DNA of 64,000 bases, taken from NCBI RefSeq assembly GCF_032598905.1, contig NZ_CP122458.1:9759001-9823000 (forward strand), written 5' to 3'. Both the position numbers and the translations under genes were made by a program. Source of the stretch: Streptomyces sp. 11x1. GTDB taxonomy: Bacteria > Actinomycetota > Actinomycetes > Streptomycetales > Streptomycetaceae. Each line of letters opens with the position of its first letter. Within the stretch, counting starts at the first letter, position 1. The notes beneath the pieces were generated by a model. That model was given only the letters and a program-made list of their open reading frames with translations. It did no database searches and was not told the DNA's origin. Positions 17,849 to 26,566 of the stretch are shown here, piece by piece.

Positions 17849-19033
17849 CTACCAGCCGACCGGCAGCGACCGCACCCCGTGGACCGTGGTCATCGTCAGC
17901 GCGAAGTCCTCCGGCGATGCGGTCAGCCGCAGGCCCGGCAGACGGTCGAAGAGCGCGGGCAGGCCGACCTGGAGTTCCGCGCGGGCCAGGGACTGGCCGA
18001 TGCACTGGTGCAGTCCGTGGCCGAAGGCCAGATGGCCGGAGGCACCGCGGCGCACGTCCAGGGTGTCGGGCTCGGCGAAGACGGACGGGTCGCGGTTGGC
18101 GGCCTGGAGCGCCACGACCACGCCCTCGCCAGCGCGGATGCGGACACCGGCCACCTCCACGTCCTCGGTGGCCACCCGGCGCAGTCCCGAGTGCGCGACG
18201 GTCAGATGACGCAGGAGTTCCTCCACGGCACCGGGCCACAGGCCGGGGTCCGCGCGCAGGGCGGCCAGTTGTGCGGGGTTGCGCAGCAGGGCCACGACCG
18301 CCAGCGGGAACATGTTCGCGGTCGTCTCGTGGCCGGCCACCAGCAGCAGCGAGGCGATGCCGACGGCCTCGGGCGCGCTGATCTCGCCGGTCGCCACCCG
18401 GTCCCGCGCGAGCCGGGAGAGGAGGTCGTCGGAGGGCTCCCGGCCGCGCCGGGCCAGCAGCTCGCCCAGGTAGGTGTGGAGGGCCTTGCGGGCGGCCATC
18501 ATCTCGTCCGGCCCCGACGACAGACTGCTGAACGCTTTGGCCTGCCGCTGGAAGAAGTCGTGGTCCTCGTACGGCACGCCGAGCAGCTCGCAGATGGCGA
18601 GCGACGGCAGCGGCAGGGCGTACGCCTCGACCAGGTCGGCGGCCGTGGCGCCGTCCGCCGTCATCGCGTCGAGCAGTTCGCCGCAGATCCGGGCGATCGC
18701 CGGCCTCAGCTGCTCGATGCGACGGAAGGTGAAGTCGGGGATCAGGACACGGCGCAGACGGGTGTGGTCGGGCGGTTCCATCATGAAGAACTGGCCCGGC
18801 GCGCGGGGCGGTGACTGCGGGCGGAAACCGGGGAAGCCGTCGAGGGTCGCGTCGGCGCTGAAGCGGGGGTCGGCGAGGACCGCGCGGGCGTCCTCGTGCC
18901 GGGTGATCAGCCAGGGGCTGTTGTCGCCCCAGATCGTCACCCGGCGGATCGGCTCCTCGGTACGCCACTTGGCGTACTCGGGCGAGGGGTCGAGCAGCGG
19001 GCGGAGGGTGGGGAGAGACGGGTGGGTGGTCAT
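17849..19033 (-). CDS. cytochrome P450
   Basis: A complete 394-residue bacterial class I P450. The I-helix motif is AGHETTANMF, the K-helix ExxR is EELLRHL and the heme-binding loop is FGHGLHQCIGQSLAR with the Cys thiolate. The substrate-contact region differs from families I know, though the overall look is CYP105/107-like. Its ATG overlaps the stop of the alkaline-phosphatase-like gene (ATGA), making it the last gene of the ebo-type operon. That coupling suggests it oxidises whatever the ebo pathway makes or moves. No ferredoxin gene is adjacent; the one at 33074 belongs to another set. Confidence 0.92.
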   Translation of the reverse strand: MTTHPSLPTLRPLLDPSPEYAKWRTEEPIRRVTIWGDNSPWLITRHEDARAVLADPRFSADATLDGFPGFRPQSPPRAPGQFFMMEPPDHTRLRRVLIPDFTFRRIEQLRPAIARICGELLDAMTADGATAADLVEAYALPLPSLAICELLGVPYEDHDFFQRQAKAFSSLSSGPDEMMAARKALHTYLGELLARRGREPSDDLLSRLARDRVATGEISAPEAVGIASLLLVAGHETTANMFPLAVVALLRNPAQLAALRADPGLWPGAVEELLRHLTVAHSGLRRVATEDVEVAGVRIRAGEGVVVALQAANRDPSVFAEPDTLDVRRGASGHLAFGHGLHQCIGQSLARAELQVGLPALFDRLPGLRLTASPEDFALTMTTVHGVRSLPVGW

Positions 19034-20430
19034 GCGTGGGGCTCCTCTTCCGACAGGCCCGCGAGGCCCAGCAGCAGGGACTTGATCTCAGTGGCGGCGT
19101 ACGCCTCCCGGGCCGGCTCGCTCGTGGAGCACAGCAGGACGGGGCCGTCGTCGGGGTGGGCGGGGAGCCGGCCGTGGCTGCCGCTGACGCCGGCGGGATT
19201 CAGCGGCACCGTGCTGATGCGGTAGCGGAAGCCCAGCTTCTTGCGGGCGACCTGGCCGACGGCGCGCAGCTTCACCGCGGGGACGGTCTCGTCGTAGAGC
19301 AGCTCGGCGGGGTCGTAGCCGGGCTTGCGGTGGATCTCGACCTGGCGGGCGAAGTCGGGGGCACGCTCGTCGTCGAGCCAGTAGTAGTACGTGAACCAGG
19401 CGTCCGGGTCGGCGACCGCGACGAGTTCGCCGGAGCGTTCGTGGTCCAGGCCGTGCGAGGCCTTGCCCTCGGCGTCCAACACCTGTTCCACACCGTCGAG
19501 TTCGGCCAGGAGCTTGGTGACCTCCGCGGTGTCGGCCGGGTCCCGTACGTACACGTGGGCCACCTGGTGGTCGGCGACCGCGAAGGCCCGTGAGGTCCAG
19601 GGGTCGAGGTACTCCATGCCGTCCTGGGTGTACACCTGGAGCAGTCCGGCCCGGCGCAGGGCGCGGTTGATGTCCACGGGGCGGGAGACGGGCGTGATGC
19701 CGTACTCGCTGAGCGCGACCACGGTGGCGCCCTCACGCAGGAAGTGGTCGAGCAACGGGCGCAGCGCGTCGTCGAGTTCGCGTGCGGCGCGGATCGTGGC
19801 GGGTGAGTCCGGGCCGGATCGCTGGGGCTCGTAGTCGAGTTGGGGGAGGTAGACGAGGGTGAGGTCCGGGTCGTGCTCGTCGAAGACCTGGCGGGCGGCG
19901 CCCAGGATCCACTGGGTGGAGGGCATGCCGGCGTTGGGGCCCCAGTAGGTGAACAGGGGGAACGGGCCGAGGCGGTCGATGAGTTCGTCGTGCAGCGTCG
20001 GCGGCCAGGTGTAGCAGTCGGGTTCCTTGCGGCCGTCGGAGTAGTAGACCGGGCGCGGGGTGACGGTGAGGTCGACGTCCGCGCCCATCGCGTACCACCA
20101 GCAGATGTTGGCGACCTTGTAGTCGGGGTCGGTCCTGCGGGCGGTCTCCCAGATCTTCTCCCCGCCGACCAGTGCGTTGTGCTGGCGCCACAGCAGCACC
20201 TCGCCGAGGTCACGGAAGTACCAGCCGTTGCCGACCGCGCCGTGCCCGGAGGGCGGTTCGCCGGTGAGGAACGTGGACTGGACCGTGCAGGTCACGGCGG
20301 GCAGGACGGGGTCGAGCCGGGCTCGGAAGCCGCGCTCGCCGAGGGCTGCCACGGCGGGCATGTGCGCGAGCAGCTTGGGGGTGAGACCGACGATGTCGAG
20401 AACGACGAGCCGGCTGGGTCGGGTACTCAT
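19030..20430 (-). CDS. alkaline-phosphatase-superfamily protein (EboF-like)
   Basis: A 466-residue member of the type I phosphodiesterase/nucleotide pyrophosphatase group. LVVLDIVGLTP supplies the first metal Asp, VTCTVQSTFLTG the nucleophilic Thr, QLDYEPQR and LSEYGITP further metal ligands, and HGLDHERSGELV the last ones. Related proteins occur in ebo gene sets, which are linked to transport of small metabolites to the cell surface. The start is preceded by CGAGGAGAACCAGCG, one copy of a duplicated ribosome-binding segment. Expected to hydrolyse a phosphoester; substrate unknown. Confidence 0.82.
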   Translation of the reverse strand: MSTRPSRLVVLDIVGLTPKLLAHMPAVAALGERGFRARLDPVLPAVTCTVQSTFLTGEPPSGHGAVGNGWYFRDLGEVLLWRQHNALVGGEKIWETARRTDPDYKVANICWWYAMGADVDLTVTPRPVYYSDGRKEPDCYTWPPTLHDELIDRLGPFPLFTYWGPNAGMPSTQWILGAARQVFDEHDPDLTLVYLPQLDYEPQRSGPDSPATIRAARELDDALRPLLDHFLREGATVVALSEYGITPVSRPVDINRALRRAGLLQVYTQDGMEYLDPWTSRAFAVADHQVAHVYVRDPADTAEVTKLLAELDGVEQVLDAEGKASHGLDHERSGELVAVADPDAWFTYYYWLDDERAPDFARQVEIHRKPGYDPAELLYDETVPAVKLRAVGQVARKKLGFRYRISTVPLNPAGVSGSHGRLPAHPDDGPVLLCSTSEPAREAYAATEIKSLLLGLAGLSEEEPHA

Positions 20431-20465
20431 CGCTGGTTCTCCTCGGTGCTGGTCCGGAGGTTCAT
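20427..20465 (-). promoter_or_regulatory. 12-codon leader ORF created by a duplicated ribosome-binding segment
   Basis: The segment CGAGGAGAACC(C/A)GCGATGA occurs twice, 35 bp apart, in front of the phosphatase gene. The upstream copy starts a frame coding MNLRTSTEENQR whose TGA overlaps the phosphatase ATG. Translation of the leader would deliver ribosomes directly to the main start. Whether it is a regulatory leader or a simple duplication scar cannot be decided from sequence. Confidence 0.5.
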
Positions 20466-20533
20466 CGCGGGTTCTCCTCGATGGTGGGCCGGGAGCCGAC
20501 CGGGGGCTTCCCGGTGGGGCCGCGTCGTCCGGG

Positions 20534-21760
20534 TCATCGCCGGTCGTCCTTGAGACCGAGGCCGGTCAACCGGTCGCGGGCCCAGACGAGTTCGGCGGCG
20601 ATACCGCCGGGCAGGTCGGTGGGCGGGTCGGGAAGGACGGACCAGGTGTAGGTCTCGACCTCGATGTGGTCGCAGTCGGCCGAGGGCCCGCCGAGGAGTC
20701 CGGCGAGCACCTGGCCCAACTGATCGGCGGTGGTGCGCAGCGGCGGCTCGGGGTCGGCGTGCAGCGGGGCGTGGAAGTGGACACGCCAGGGGCCGCTGTC
20801 CGTGGGCAGGCCCCCGTCCAGCGCGTCCGGCAGATCGTCGACGCCCCGCACCTCCGGCTCCGCCCGCCGGTCCGCCGTCCGCTGCACCCCTCCCGCCCGG
20901 CTCGGCTCCTCGGCCTTCCGGTCCCACCCCGCCGCCGTGCGGGTCTGGTGCAGGAAGCGGGGTTCCGCGAGGCGGTGCAGGGCCGTGCGGGCTGCAGGCT
21001 CGGACGGGTCGGGGGCCTCGACCGCGCAGGACGCCTGGAGCTTGACGACCGGCAACCCGGCCTCGGCCAGGCGGCGCAGGGCGGCGCCGGGGTCCTCGAA
21101 CTGCACGGCGAGGTGGCAGGCGTCGAGGCAGACGCCGAGCCGTTCGGGGTCGAGGCCGCGCAGTTCCCGTACGGCCTGGGCGGTGGTCTCCACCACGCAG
21201 CCGGGCTCCGGCTCGAAACCGACGCGGACACGGCGGCCGGTGTCCGCCTCGATCGTGGCGAGTCCGGCGGCGAGCCGGTCCAGGGCGCGGCGGGCGGCCT
21301 CGGCGCGGTCCGGTGGCCAAGGCGTGCGCCAGGCCAGCGGCAGGGTGGAGACACTGCCGCGTTCCGCGTCGTCGGGCAGGAGCGCGGCGAGGACGCGGGC
21401 GCAGTCGAGGGTGTGCGCCAGGCGGGCCTCGTCCGCCCAGTCGGGGAGGTAGACGTCCTTCTTGACCACGTCGCGGTGGAACCCGGCGTAGGGGAAGGCG
21501 TTGAGGGTGACGGTCTCCAGACCTCGGGTGTCGAGCTCGCTCTTCAGGCGCCGCACCTCGCCCGGTGCGGAGGTGAGCCGGGTGACCACGTCACGGGCGA
21601 GCCAGAGTCCGATGCCCAGCCGGTCCACCCCCAGGCGCTCCCGGACCGGTTCGGCGTGGTCGGCGAGTTGGGTGAGGACGCCGTCGAGGTCTTCGGCCTG
21701 GTGGACGTTGCTGCAGTAGCCGAGGTGGACGGTGGAGCCGTCCGGGTGACGGAAGCGCAT
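20534..21760 (-). CDS. eboE: EboE-like TIM-barrel protein
   Basis: A 408-residue protein of the metabolite-traffic EboE type. It opens HLGYCSNVHQAEDLDGVLTQ and has GIGLWLARDVVTRL, NAFPYAGFH, FEPEPGCVVE and CLDACHLAVQFEDP, placing it in the xylose-isomerase/endonuclease IV-like TIM-barrel group with metal-binding Glu, Asp and His. A stretch around residues 275-310 (after FLHQTRTAAGW) is charged and less conserved-looking. The start lies 9 nt after the TatD gene and has a GAGGAA site. Role in the operon is not known biochemically. Confidence 0.85.
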   Translation of the reverse strand: MRFRHPDGSTVHLGYCSNVHQAEDLDGVLTQLADHAEPVRERLGVDRLGIGLWLARDVVTRLTSAPGEVRRLKSELDTRGLETVTLNAFPYAGFHRDVVKKDVYLPDWADEARLAHTLDCARVLAALLPDDAERGSVSTLPLAWRTPWPPDRAEAARRALDRLAAGLATIEADTGRRVRVGFEPEPGCVVETTAQAVRELRGLDPERLGVCLDACHLAVQFEDPGAALRRLAEAGLPVVKLQASCAVEAPDPSEPAARTALHRLAEPRFLHQTRTAAGWDRKAEEPSRAGGVQRTADRRAEPEVRGVDDLPDALDGGLPTDSGPWRVHFHAPLHADPEPPLRTTADQLGQVLAGLLGGPSADCDHIEVETYTWSVLPDPPTDLPGGIAAELVWARDRLTGLGLKDDRR

Positions 21761-21769
21761 GGGGGTTCC

Positions 21770-22624
21770 TCACTCCCCGCCGCGCCGGACGGAGTTGCCC
21801 TGGAAGCTCGACTCCTCGTCCGGCTTGGGCTCGTCGAGGTCCAGCCGTCCGCTCTGGCCGTAGAAGCCGACCGGGTTGCGCCACAGCACCCGGTCCACGG
21901 CGTCGTCGTCGAACCCGGCGGCGAGCATGGCGTCGGCGGTCTTCCGGGTCTTGAGCGGGTCCGAACGACCCCAGTCGGCCGCCGAGTTGACGAGGACGCG
22001 CTCGGTGCCGTGCTCTTGGAGGATGGTCACCATGCGGTCCTCGCTCATCTTGGTCCTCGGGTAGATCGAGAACCCCGCCCAGCAGCCGCTGTCCAGGACC
22101 ATGCCGACGGTCAGCTCGTTGAGGTGGTCGAGGACGACGAGTTCGGGGGCGATGCCCGACTCGCGTACGACGTCCAGGGTTCGGCGGGTGCCGGTGGCCT
22201 TGTCGCGGTGCGGGGTGTGCACGAGGGCCGGCAGTTCGTGCTCGATCGCGAGCTGGAGCTGGGATGCGAGCGCCTCGTCCTCCTCCGGCGTCATGGAGTC
22301 GTAGCCGATCTCGCCGACCGCGACCACCCGGTCCTTGGCGAGGTAGCGCGGCAGTTCGTCCAGCACCGGCCGGCAGCGCGGGTCGTTGGCCTCCTTGGGG
22401 TTGAGGGCGATCGTGCAGAAGTGCTGAATGCCGAACTGGGCGGCCCGGTAGGGCTCCCAGCCGAGCAGCCCGTCGAAGTAGTCGTAGAAGCTCTCGGGCG
22501 ACGTGCGGGGCTGACCCAGCCAGAACGCCGGCTCGACGACGGCGCGCACCCCGGCCGCGTGCATCGCCTCGTAGTCGTCGGTGGTGCGGGAGGTCATGTG
22601 GATGTGGGGGTCGAAGATGCGCAC
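21770..22624 (-). CDS. TatD-family metal-dependent hydrolase (EboB-like)
   Basis: A 284-residue amidohydrolase-fold protein. FDPHIHM (His7, His9), VGEIGYD, ALVHTPHRD, LDHLNE and SAADWGRSDP are the metal-binding stations of TatD-like enzymes. In ebo gene sets a TatD member is the usual partner of EboA and EboE. The GTG at 22624 is chosen because the conserved motif begins five residues later and GGAAAGG precedes it; the frame extends about 90 codons further with no homology. Confidence 0.86.
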   Translation of the reverse strand: MRIFDPHIHMTSRTTDDYEAMHAAGVRAVVEPAFWLGQPRTSPESFYDYFDGLLGWEPYRAAQFGIQHFCTIALNPKEANDPRCRPVLDELPRYLAKDRVVAVGEIGYDSMTPEEDEALASQLQLAIEHELPALVHTPHRDKATGTRRTLDVVRESGIAPELVVLDHLNELTVGMVLDSGCWAGFSIYPRTKMSEDRMVTILQEHGTERVLVNSAADWGRSDPLKTRKTADAMLAAGFDDDAVDRVLWRNPVGFYGQSGRLDLDEPKPDEESSFQGNSVRRGGE

Positions 22625-22706
22625 GGGCAGGCCTTTCCCTCGGGCGGTCCGGTGGGGCGCTCCGGCTGTGGCCAGGGCGATGACGCTGTGTGGATGTACG
22701 GCTCGG

Positions 22707-23525
22707 TCAAGGGAGGGCGGGGTGGTCGGTGGGCGGGGTGGTGGCGAGGCCGTGGTCCCGGTGGAGCGCCGCCAGGGCCCGCTCGGCGGCCTCCCGGCGC
22801 TCGGGGCCCGCGGTCCGCGTCTCGGCGGTGAGTCGCTCGCTGAGCCGGTCGGCGGCGGGGAAGGGGCGGACGACGGGCCAGATGTCCGCCGGCACGTCAC
22901 GGCCCGCGGCGACCCGCTCGTGCGCGAAGTCGGCCAGCATCCGGGCGAGTTCGGCGTCGGCGCGGGTGGGGAGCCCGTCGATCCCGGTCAGGGGGATCTC
23001 CTGGAACACACACTTCAACACCGCCTGCCGGTACTCCGCATCCGGCAGCCGGGCGGCCCCGTACGGGCCGAGGGCGGCCTCGATGATGCCGCTGTCGTTG
23101 CCCCGCAGTGCCTCACGGACGAGCGGCAGCGCGAGGTCACCGAGGGGCTCCCGTTTCGCGTCACCGCCGTCCGGGGCGGCGAGCAGCGGCAGGGCCCGCA
23201 GGATCGCCCGCTGTTCGGCCGGGTCACCGTGGCGGTACAGACCCGCCAGTTCGTCGGCGAGCGGCTGTCCGCCCAGCGGCAGCGCGGTGAGCAGGACGGC
23301 GCGGGCGGCCTCGTCGACGGTCCGGCGCGCGTCCAGCCGGGCACGTCCGCAGTGCCTTCGGGCGGCGGGGAACAGCGCGCGTACGGCCGCGGGGCGCTCG
23401 GTGACACGGGCCACGGCCTGGTCGAGCCAGGCGCGGGCGGCCGGGTCCAGCGGGTGGCGGGCGAGGAGGGCTCGGGGGTCGGTGGGTTCGGCCGTCCCGG
23501 AGGACGACGTACCGGTGGAAACCAT
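22707..23525 (-). CDS. eboA: EboA domain protein
   Basis: A 272-residue, helix-rich, alanine-rich protein. FPAARRHCGR, LTALPLGGQPLADEL, EQRAILRALPLL, LKCVFQEIPLTGIDGL and ELARMLADFAHERVAAGR follow the order and spacing of the EboA domain. EboA has no known enzymatic activity and marks these operons. It begins with ATG after GGAGGT and lies 82 nt before the TatD start. Confidence 0.83.
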   Translation of the reverse strand: MVSTGTSSSGTAEPTDPRALLARHPLDPAARAWLDQAVARVTERPAAVRALFPAARRHCGRARLDARRTVDEAARAVLLTALPLGGQPLADELAGLYRHGDPAEQRAILRALPLLAAPDGGDAKREPLGDLALPLVREALRGNDSGIIEAALGPYGAARLPDAEYRQAVLKCVFQEIPLTGIDGLPTRADAELARMLADFAHERVAAGRDVPADIWPVVRPFPAADRLSERLTAETRTAGPERREAAERALAALHRDHGLATTPPTDHPALP

Positions 23526-23664
23526 GACGGAACAACCTCCGGTGGAGTGGAGGACGTGAGGGGTGGGGGAAGCGAGTGGTGAGGGACACCAGGGGCGACG
23601 AACGCCGGAGGTGAGGGACGTGAGAGGTGGCGAGGTGTGGTCGGGGGTTTCCGGCGTGGTCGGG

Positions 23665-24513
23665 TCAGGCCGTCGCCGCGTGCAGGAAGTCGAGCGAGCG
23701 GCGGGCCACTTCGGGGGCGTCGAGGGAGCCGCCCTGGATCTCCACGGAGACCAGTCCTCGGTGGTCGAGGTCCTGGAGGGCAGCGAGGACGGGTGGGAAG
23801 TCGATCTCTCCGGTGCCGAGTTCGAGATGCTGGTGGACGCCCCGCCGCATGTCCTCGATCTGCACGTTCAGCAGACGCGGGGCGGCGAGGCTGACGCACT
23901 CCAGCACGGTCCGGTCCTCCACGCAGTGCGCGTGCCCGATGTCGAGGGTGATCCCGAACAGCTCGTGCCCGCCGACCAGTTCGGCGAGTTCGAGGCACCG
24001 CTCCACGGTGTCGACGAACATGTAGGGCTCGGGTTCGAAGGCCAGTGAGACGCCGTACTCCTCCGCCGTCTCCAGGACGGTCTCGACGCCCGCCGCGAGC
24101 CGCTTCCACGCGTCCCGCTCGGGAAGCCCCTCGTCCGGCGCGGGTCCGCTGCACAGGTGGACGGTGGGCGAGCCGAGGTCGGCCGCGACGCGCACGGCCC
24201 GCCGCAGCAGGTCGACCCTGCGCTCGGCCCCGTCCGCCATGAGGGTCGGGTGGTGCTTGCCCCAGGGGTCGAGGAGGTAGGGCGCGCCGGTCTCCACGGT
24301 GACGTCCAGTCCGTAGCGGGCCAGGTCCCGGGCGACGGCGGCCACCCGCCGGGGCAGGTCGTCCGCGTACGGGTCGAGGTGGCCGTGGTCGAGGGTGAGG
24401 GCGACGCCGTCGTAGCCGAGGTCTGCGAGGACCGCGAGCACGTCGTTCAGCCGGTGGTTGGTGAAGCCGTTGGTGCCGTAGCCGAATCTGAGGGGGGTGG
24501 GGGGCGGGGTCAT
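23665..24513 (-). CDS. sugar phosphate isomerase/epimerase (TIM barrel)
   Basis: A 282-residue xylose-isomerase-like TIM barrel. GTNGFTNHRLNDVLAVLADL opens the fold, FEPEPYMFV, TLDIGHAHCVEDR and VSVEIQGGSL carry the metal-binding Glu, Asp, His and Glu. Such enzymes isomerise or dehydrate sugars or inositols. It sits between UbiA and EboA and is distinct from EboE, so the operon encodes two TIM-barrel proteins. Exact substrate not predictable. Confidence 0.83.
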   Translation of the reverse strand: MTPPPTPLRFGYGTNGFTNHRLNDVLAVLADLGYDGVALTLDHGHLDPYADDLPRRVAAVARDLARYGLDVTVETGAPYLLDPWGKHHPTLMADGAERRVDLLRRAVRVAADLGSPTVHLCSGPAPDEGLPERDAWKRLAAGVETVLETAEEYGVSLAFEPEPYMFVDTVERCLELAELVGGHELFGITLDIGHAHCVEDRTVLECVSLAAPRLLNVQIEDMRRGVHQHLELGTGEIDFPPVLAALQDLDHRGLVSVEIQGGSLDAPEVARRSLDFLHAATA

Positions 24514-24545
24514 TCCGGCTTTTCTCCTACGGAAATCCGCGCTGC

Positions 24546-25538
24546 TCAGGTGGGGGATATGCGCCGGGCGAGCCGCCGCGCGAGGGGGTGGACGACGCCG
24601 AGGGCCGCCGCCGCTGCCGTGGCTCCGCTGCGGGCGGTCAACGCCGCCTGCAGGGGCACGAGGCCGAGGATGCCGGCCCCGACGGCCCGTCGGACGTTCT
24701 CGCCCGACGGCTCCCGTACGGCACGGGCCTGAGCCGTTCCGTAGCTGCCGAGGTAGGCGAGGGCGCCCGCGGTCACCACGCCGGCCCGGGCGGCGGTGGT
24801 GGTGGCGGCAGGCCCCCGGAGTCGCCCGGCACGCCAGGCGAGAGCCGTGCGGGCGGCCGGAAGTGCCGTGGCGAGGGCGGTGGTGGTGGAGGCGGCGAGG
24901 GTCGCGGCCGGCAGCCGGGCGGGGGCGCCCGAGATCTCGTGGCGGCTGAGGGCGGTCAGGGTGTAGGTGTGGGCGCCGACCAGCGCGGCGGGGACGGCGC
25001 CGCGCAGCAGGGCGGTCCCGGCCCGGGTCGTGCGGTCCGGTCCGCGCCCGGCGGCGAGCGCACCCGCGAGGACGTCGAGGGCGCGCGCCGAGGCCATGGC
25101 GGCCGGGCCGGCCGGTGTGGACTTGAGCTTCAGGTCGTAGGCCCAGACGGCGACGGTCAGCGGAAGCGCTCCCAGCAGGCTGCGGCGGCCCCCCGAGGCG
25201 GCGGCGAGGGCGAGGCCCCCGGCGGTCAGGGTGCCGGCGACGGCGAGGGCGGTGCGGCGCGGGACACGGCCGGACGGGACGGGGCGCTCGGGGCGCTCGA
25301 CGGCGTCGACCGTGGCGTCGGCGTAGTCGTTGAGGGCCATGCCGGCCCAGTAGAGGCAGACGGACGAACCCATCACGCCGACCGTCCGCACACCCAGCGG
25401 GTGCCTCGCGGCGGCGGCGCCCGCGAGGACGTCACCGGGGACGCTCAACGCGGCCGGGGCCCGGACGAGTTGTGCGAGGTCGGCGAGGCTCACGGCAGGC
25501 CGCGAGCGGGAGCCCGGTAACGCTCTCCGATCTTTCAT
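24546..25538 (-). CDS. eboC: UbiA-family prenyltransferase (EboC-like)
   Basis: A 330-residue integral membrane protein with about eight hydrophobic segments. The first Asp-rich motif is NDYADATVDAVERPERP and the second YDLKLKSTPAG, both typical of UbiA enzymes that transfer an isoprenoid chain to an acceptor. It is the first gene of the leftward ebo-type operon (UbiA, isomerase, EboA, TatD, EboE, phosphatase, P450). The EboD component, a dehydroquinate-synthase-like cyclase, is not present in this window. Confidence 0.87.
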   Translation of the reverse strand: MKDRRALPGSRSRPAVSLADLAQLVRAPAALSVPGDVLAGAAAARHPLGVRTVGVMGSSVCLYWAGMALNDYADATVDAVERPERPVPSGRVPRRTALAVAGTLTAGGLALAAASGGRRSLLGALPLTVAVWAYDLKLKSTPAGPAAMASARALDVLAGALAAGRGPDRTTRAGTALLRGAVPAALVGAHTYTLTALSRHEISGAPARLPAATLAASTTTALATALPAARTALAWRAGRLRGPAATTTAARAGVVTAGALAYLGSYGTAQARAVREPSGENVRRAVGAGILGLVPLQAALTARSGATAAAAALGVVHPLARRLARRISPT

Positions 25539-26469
25539 GGCGGCAACTTACCCATGCCACTTGAACATGCACATGGAGAAAGTGTGAAGACCTTTGTCGG
25601 CTCGTGATGTTGCTCGGAATGTCACTCGGCGCGCCGGTGAAGGCGGGGTTCCTGTCGCACCGTCTTGGCCGCGTTGTGGCCCGGCCGTGCACCCCGGGTC
25701 CCGGCGGGGTCGCGGAGGAGCCGGACGGGCACGGCAGGGTGCGGGGTGGCGTACGGGCACAGCGAGAGCCTGGGGCGGTGCGGCGGGCGGAGGCCGGGGG
25801 CGGCGCCGCGTGCGTAGGCGCGGGCCCGCACCCGGATCGGGTGAGTCGTGTCGGTCATGGTCCCTGGCCGGGCCGTCGAGAGGCTGAATCGTCATGGCGG
25901 TCAGAAGCCAGGGATGTCGGAGAAGCATCGAGCGCAGGTTGTCGGCCATGGTCAGGAGGGTCGGACGCCCGATCCCCTACTCGCCGGCCACATGCACGCC
26001 CCCTCGTCGGACGGACGGCGAGTCGCCGGATCTCGCGAACCGGCATCGCGTGGCTCACGGTCGCCGCCGTGGCGGCCTACCGGCGCAAGGGCGTCGAGCG
26101 CCGTCCATGTCGACCAGATCTGGTGCACCGAGTCCGGCCGCTCCGCCGACCGCCACCACGACGACGCTGAACTGCCCGGTCCAGGAGTGCGTGGGGAGCG
26201 CGCGTCAGTCGCATCCCATCTCGGCGATGCGGCGGCCGCCACGCGCGCCCGCACCACCGCCTCGGTTGCAGAAGGAGCGAAACCGGCAGCCGCGCGCTCG
26301 GCGATCGCCTGGATGTCGGCGCCGACGTCCCCGGTCTCGGCGAGGATCTGCCGGGCTGCGTCGGTGGGCGCGACGAGTCTCGGCACGTCGCCGCTCGAAC
26401 CGGTTGCCGGGCAGACCGGCGCATGGCGTGCGACGAACCCGCACGCCGGAGCGACGATGGCAGCAGCTC
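25539..26469. other. 930-bp interval without a convincing gene
   Basis: Several open frames overlap on both strands, none with a family resemblance. A leftward frame (about 26386-26230) reads LVAPTDAARQILAETGDVGA followed by IQAIAERAAAGFAPSATEAV, which looks protein-like and could be the tail of a lost regulator, but upstream sequence in that frame does not. The bases just before the UbiA gene (25540-25620) are relatively AT-rich and should hold its promoter. Confidence 0.4.
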
Positions 26470-26539
26470 TGATGATTTCATCATTTCCCTGCCGTCAACA
26501 TCTTGACGGCAGAGATTGTCAAACCTGATGATTTCCTCA
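26470..26539 (+). promoter_or_regulatory. operator region: 24-bp perfect palindrome between two TGATGATTT repeats
   Basis: CTGCCGTCAA (26489-26498) and its exact complement TTGACGGCAG (26503-26512) flank a CATC loop. On either side lie TGATGATTTCATCA (26470-26483) and TGATGATTTCCTCA (26526-26539), themselves near-palindromic and starting 56 bp apart. The block is much more AT-rich than its surroundings and ends 27 nt before the dioxygenase start, so it is most likely the control region of the catabolic operon. The regulator is not encoded immediately alongside. Confidence 0.7.
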
Positions 26540-26566
26540 TTGTGGCGATGTTGCTCGGAGGGCACC

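Noticed and set aside
20177..22831. Rightward 884-residue frame
   Set aside because: Antisense to the ebo genes; no domain and no start signal.
25952..26386. Leftward 144-residue frame upstream of the catabolic operon as a regulator gene
   Set aside because: The first 50 residues look protein-like, but there is no helix-turn-helix, and the remainder is shadow-like; left as an unassigned interval.
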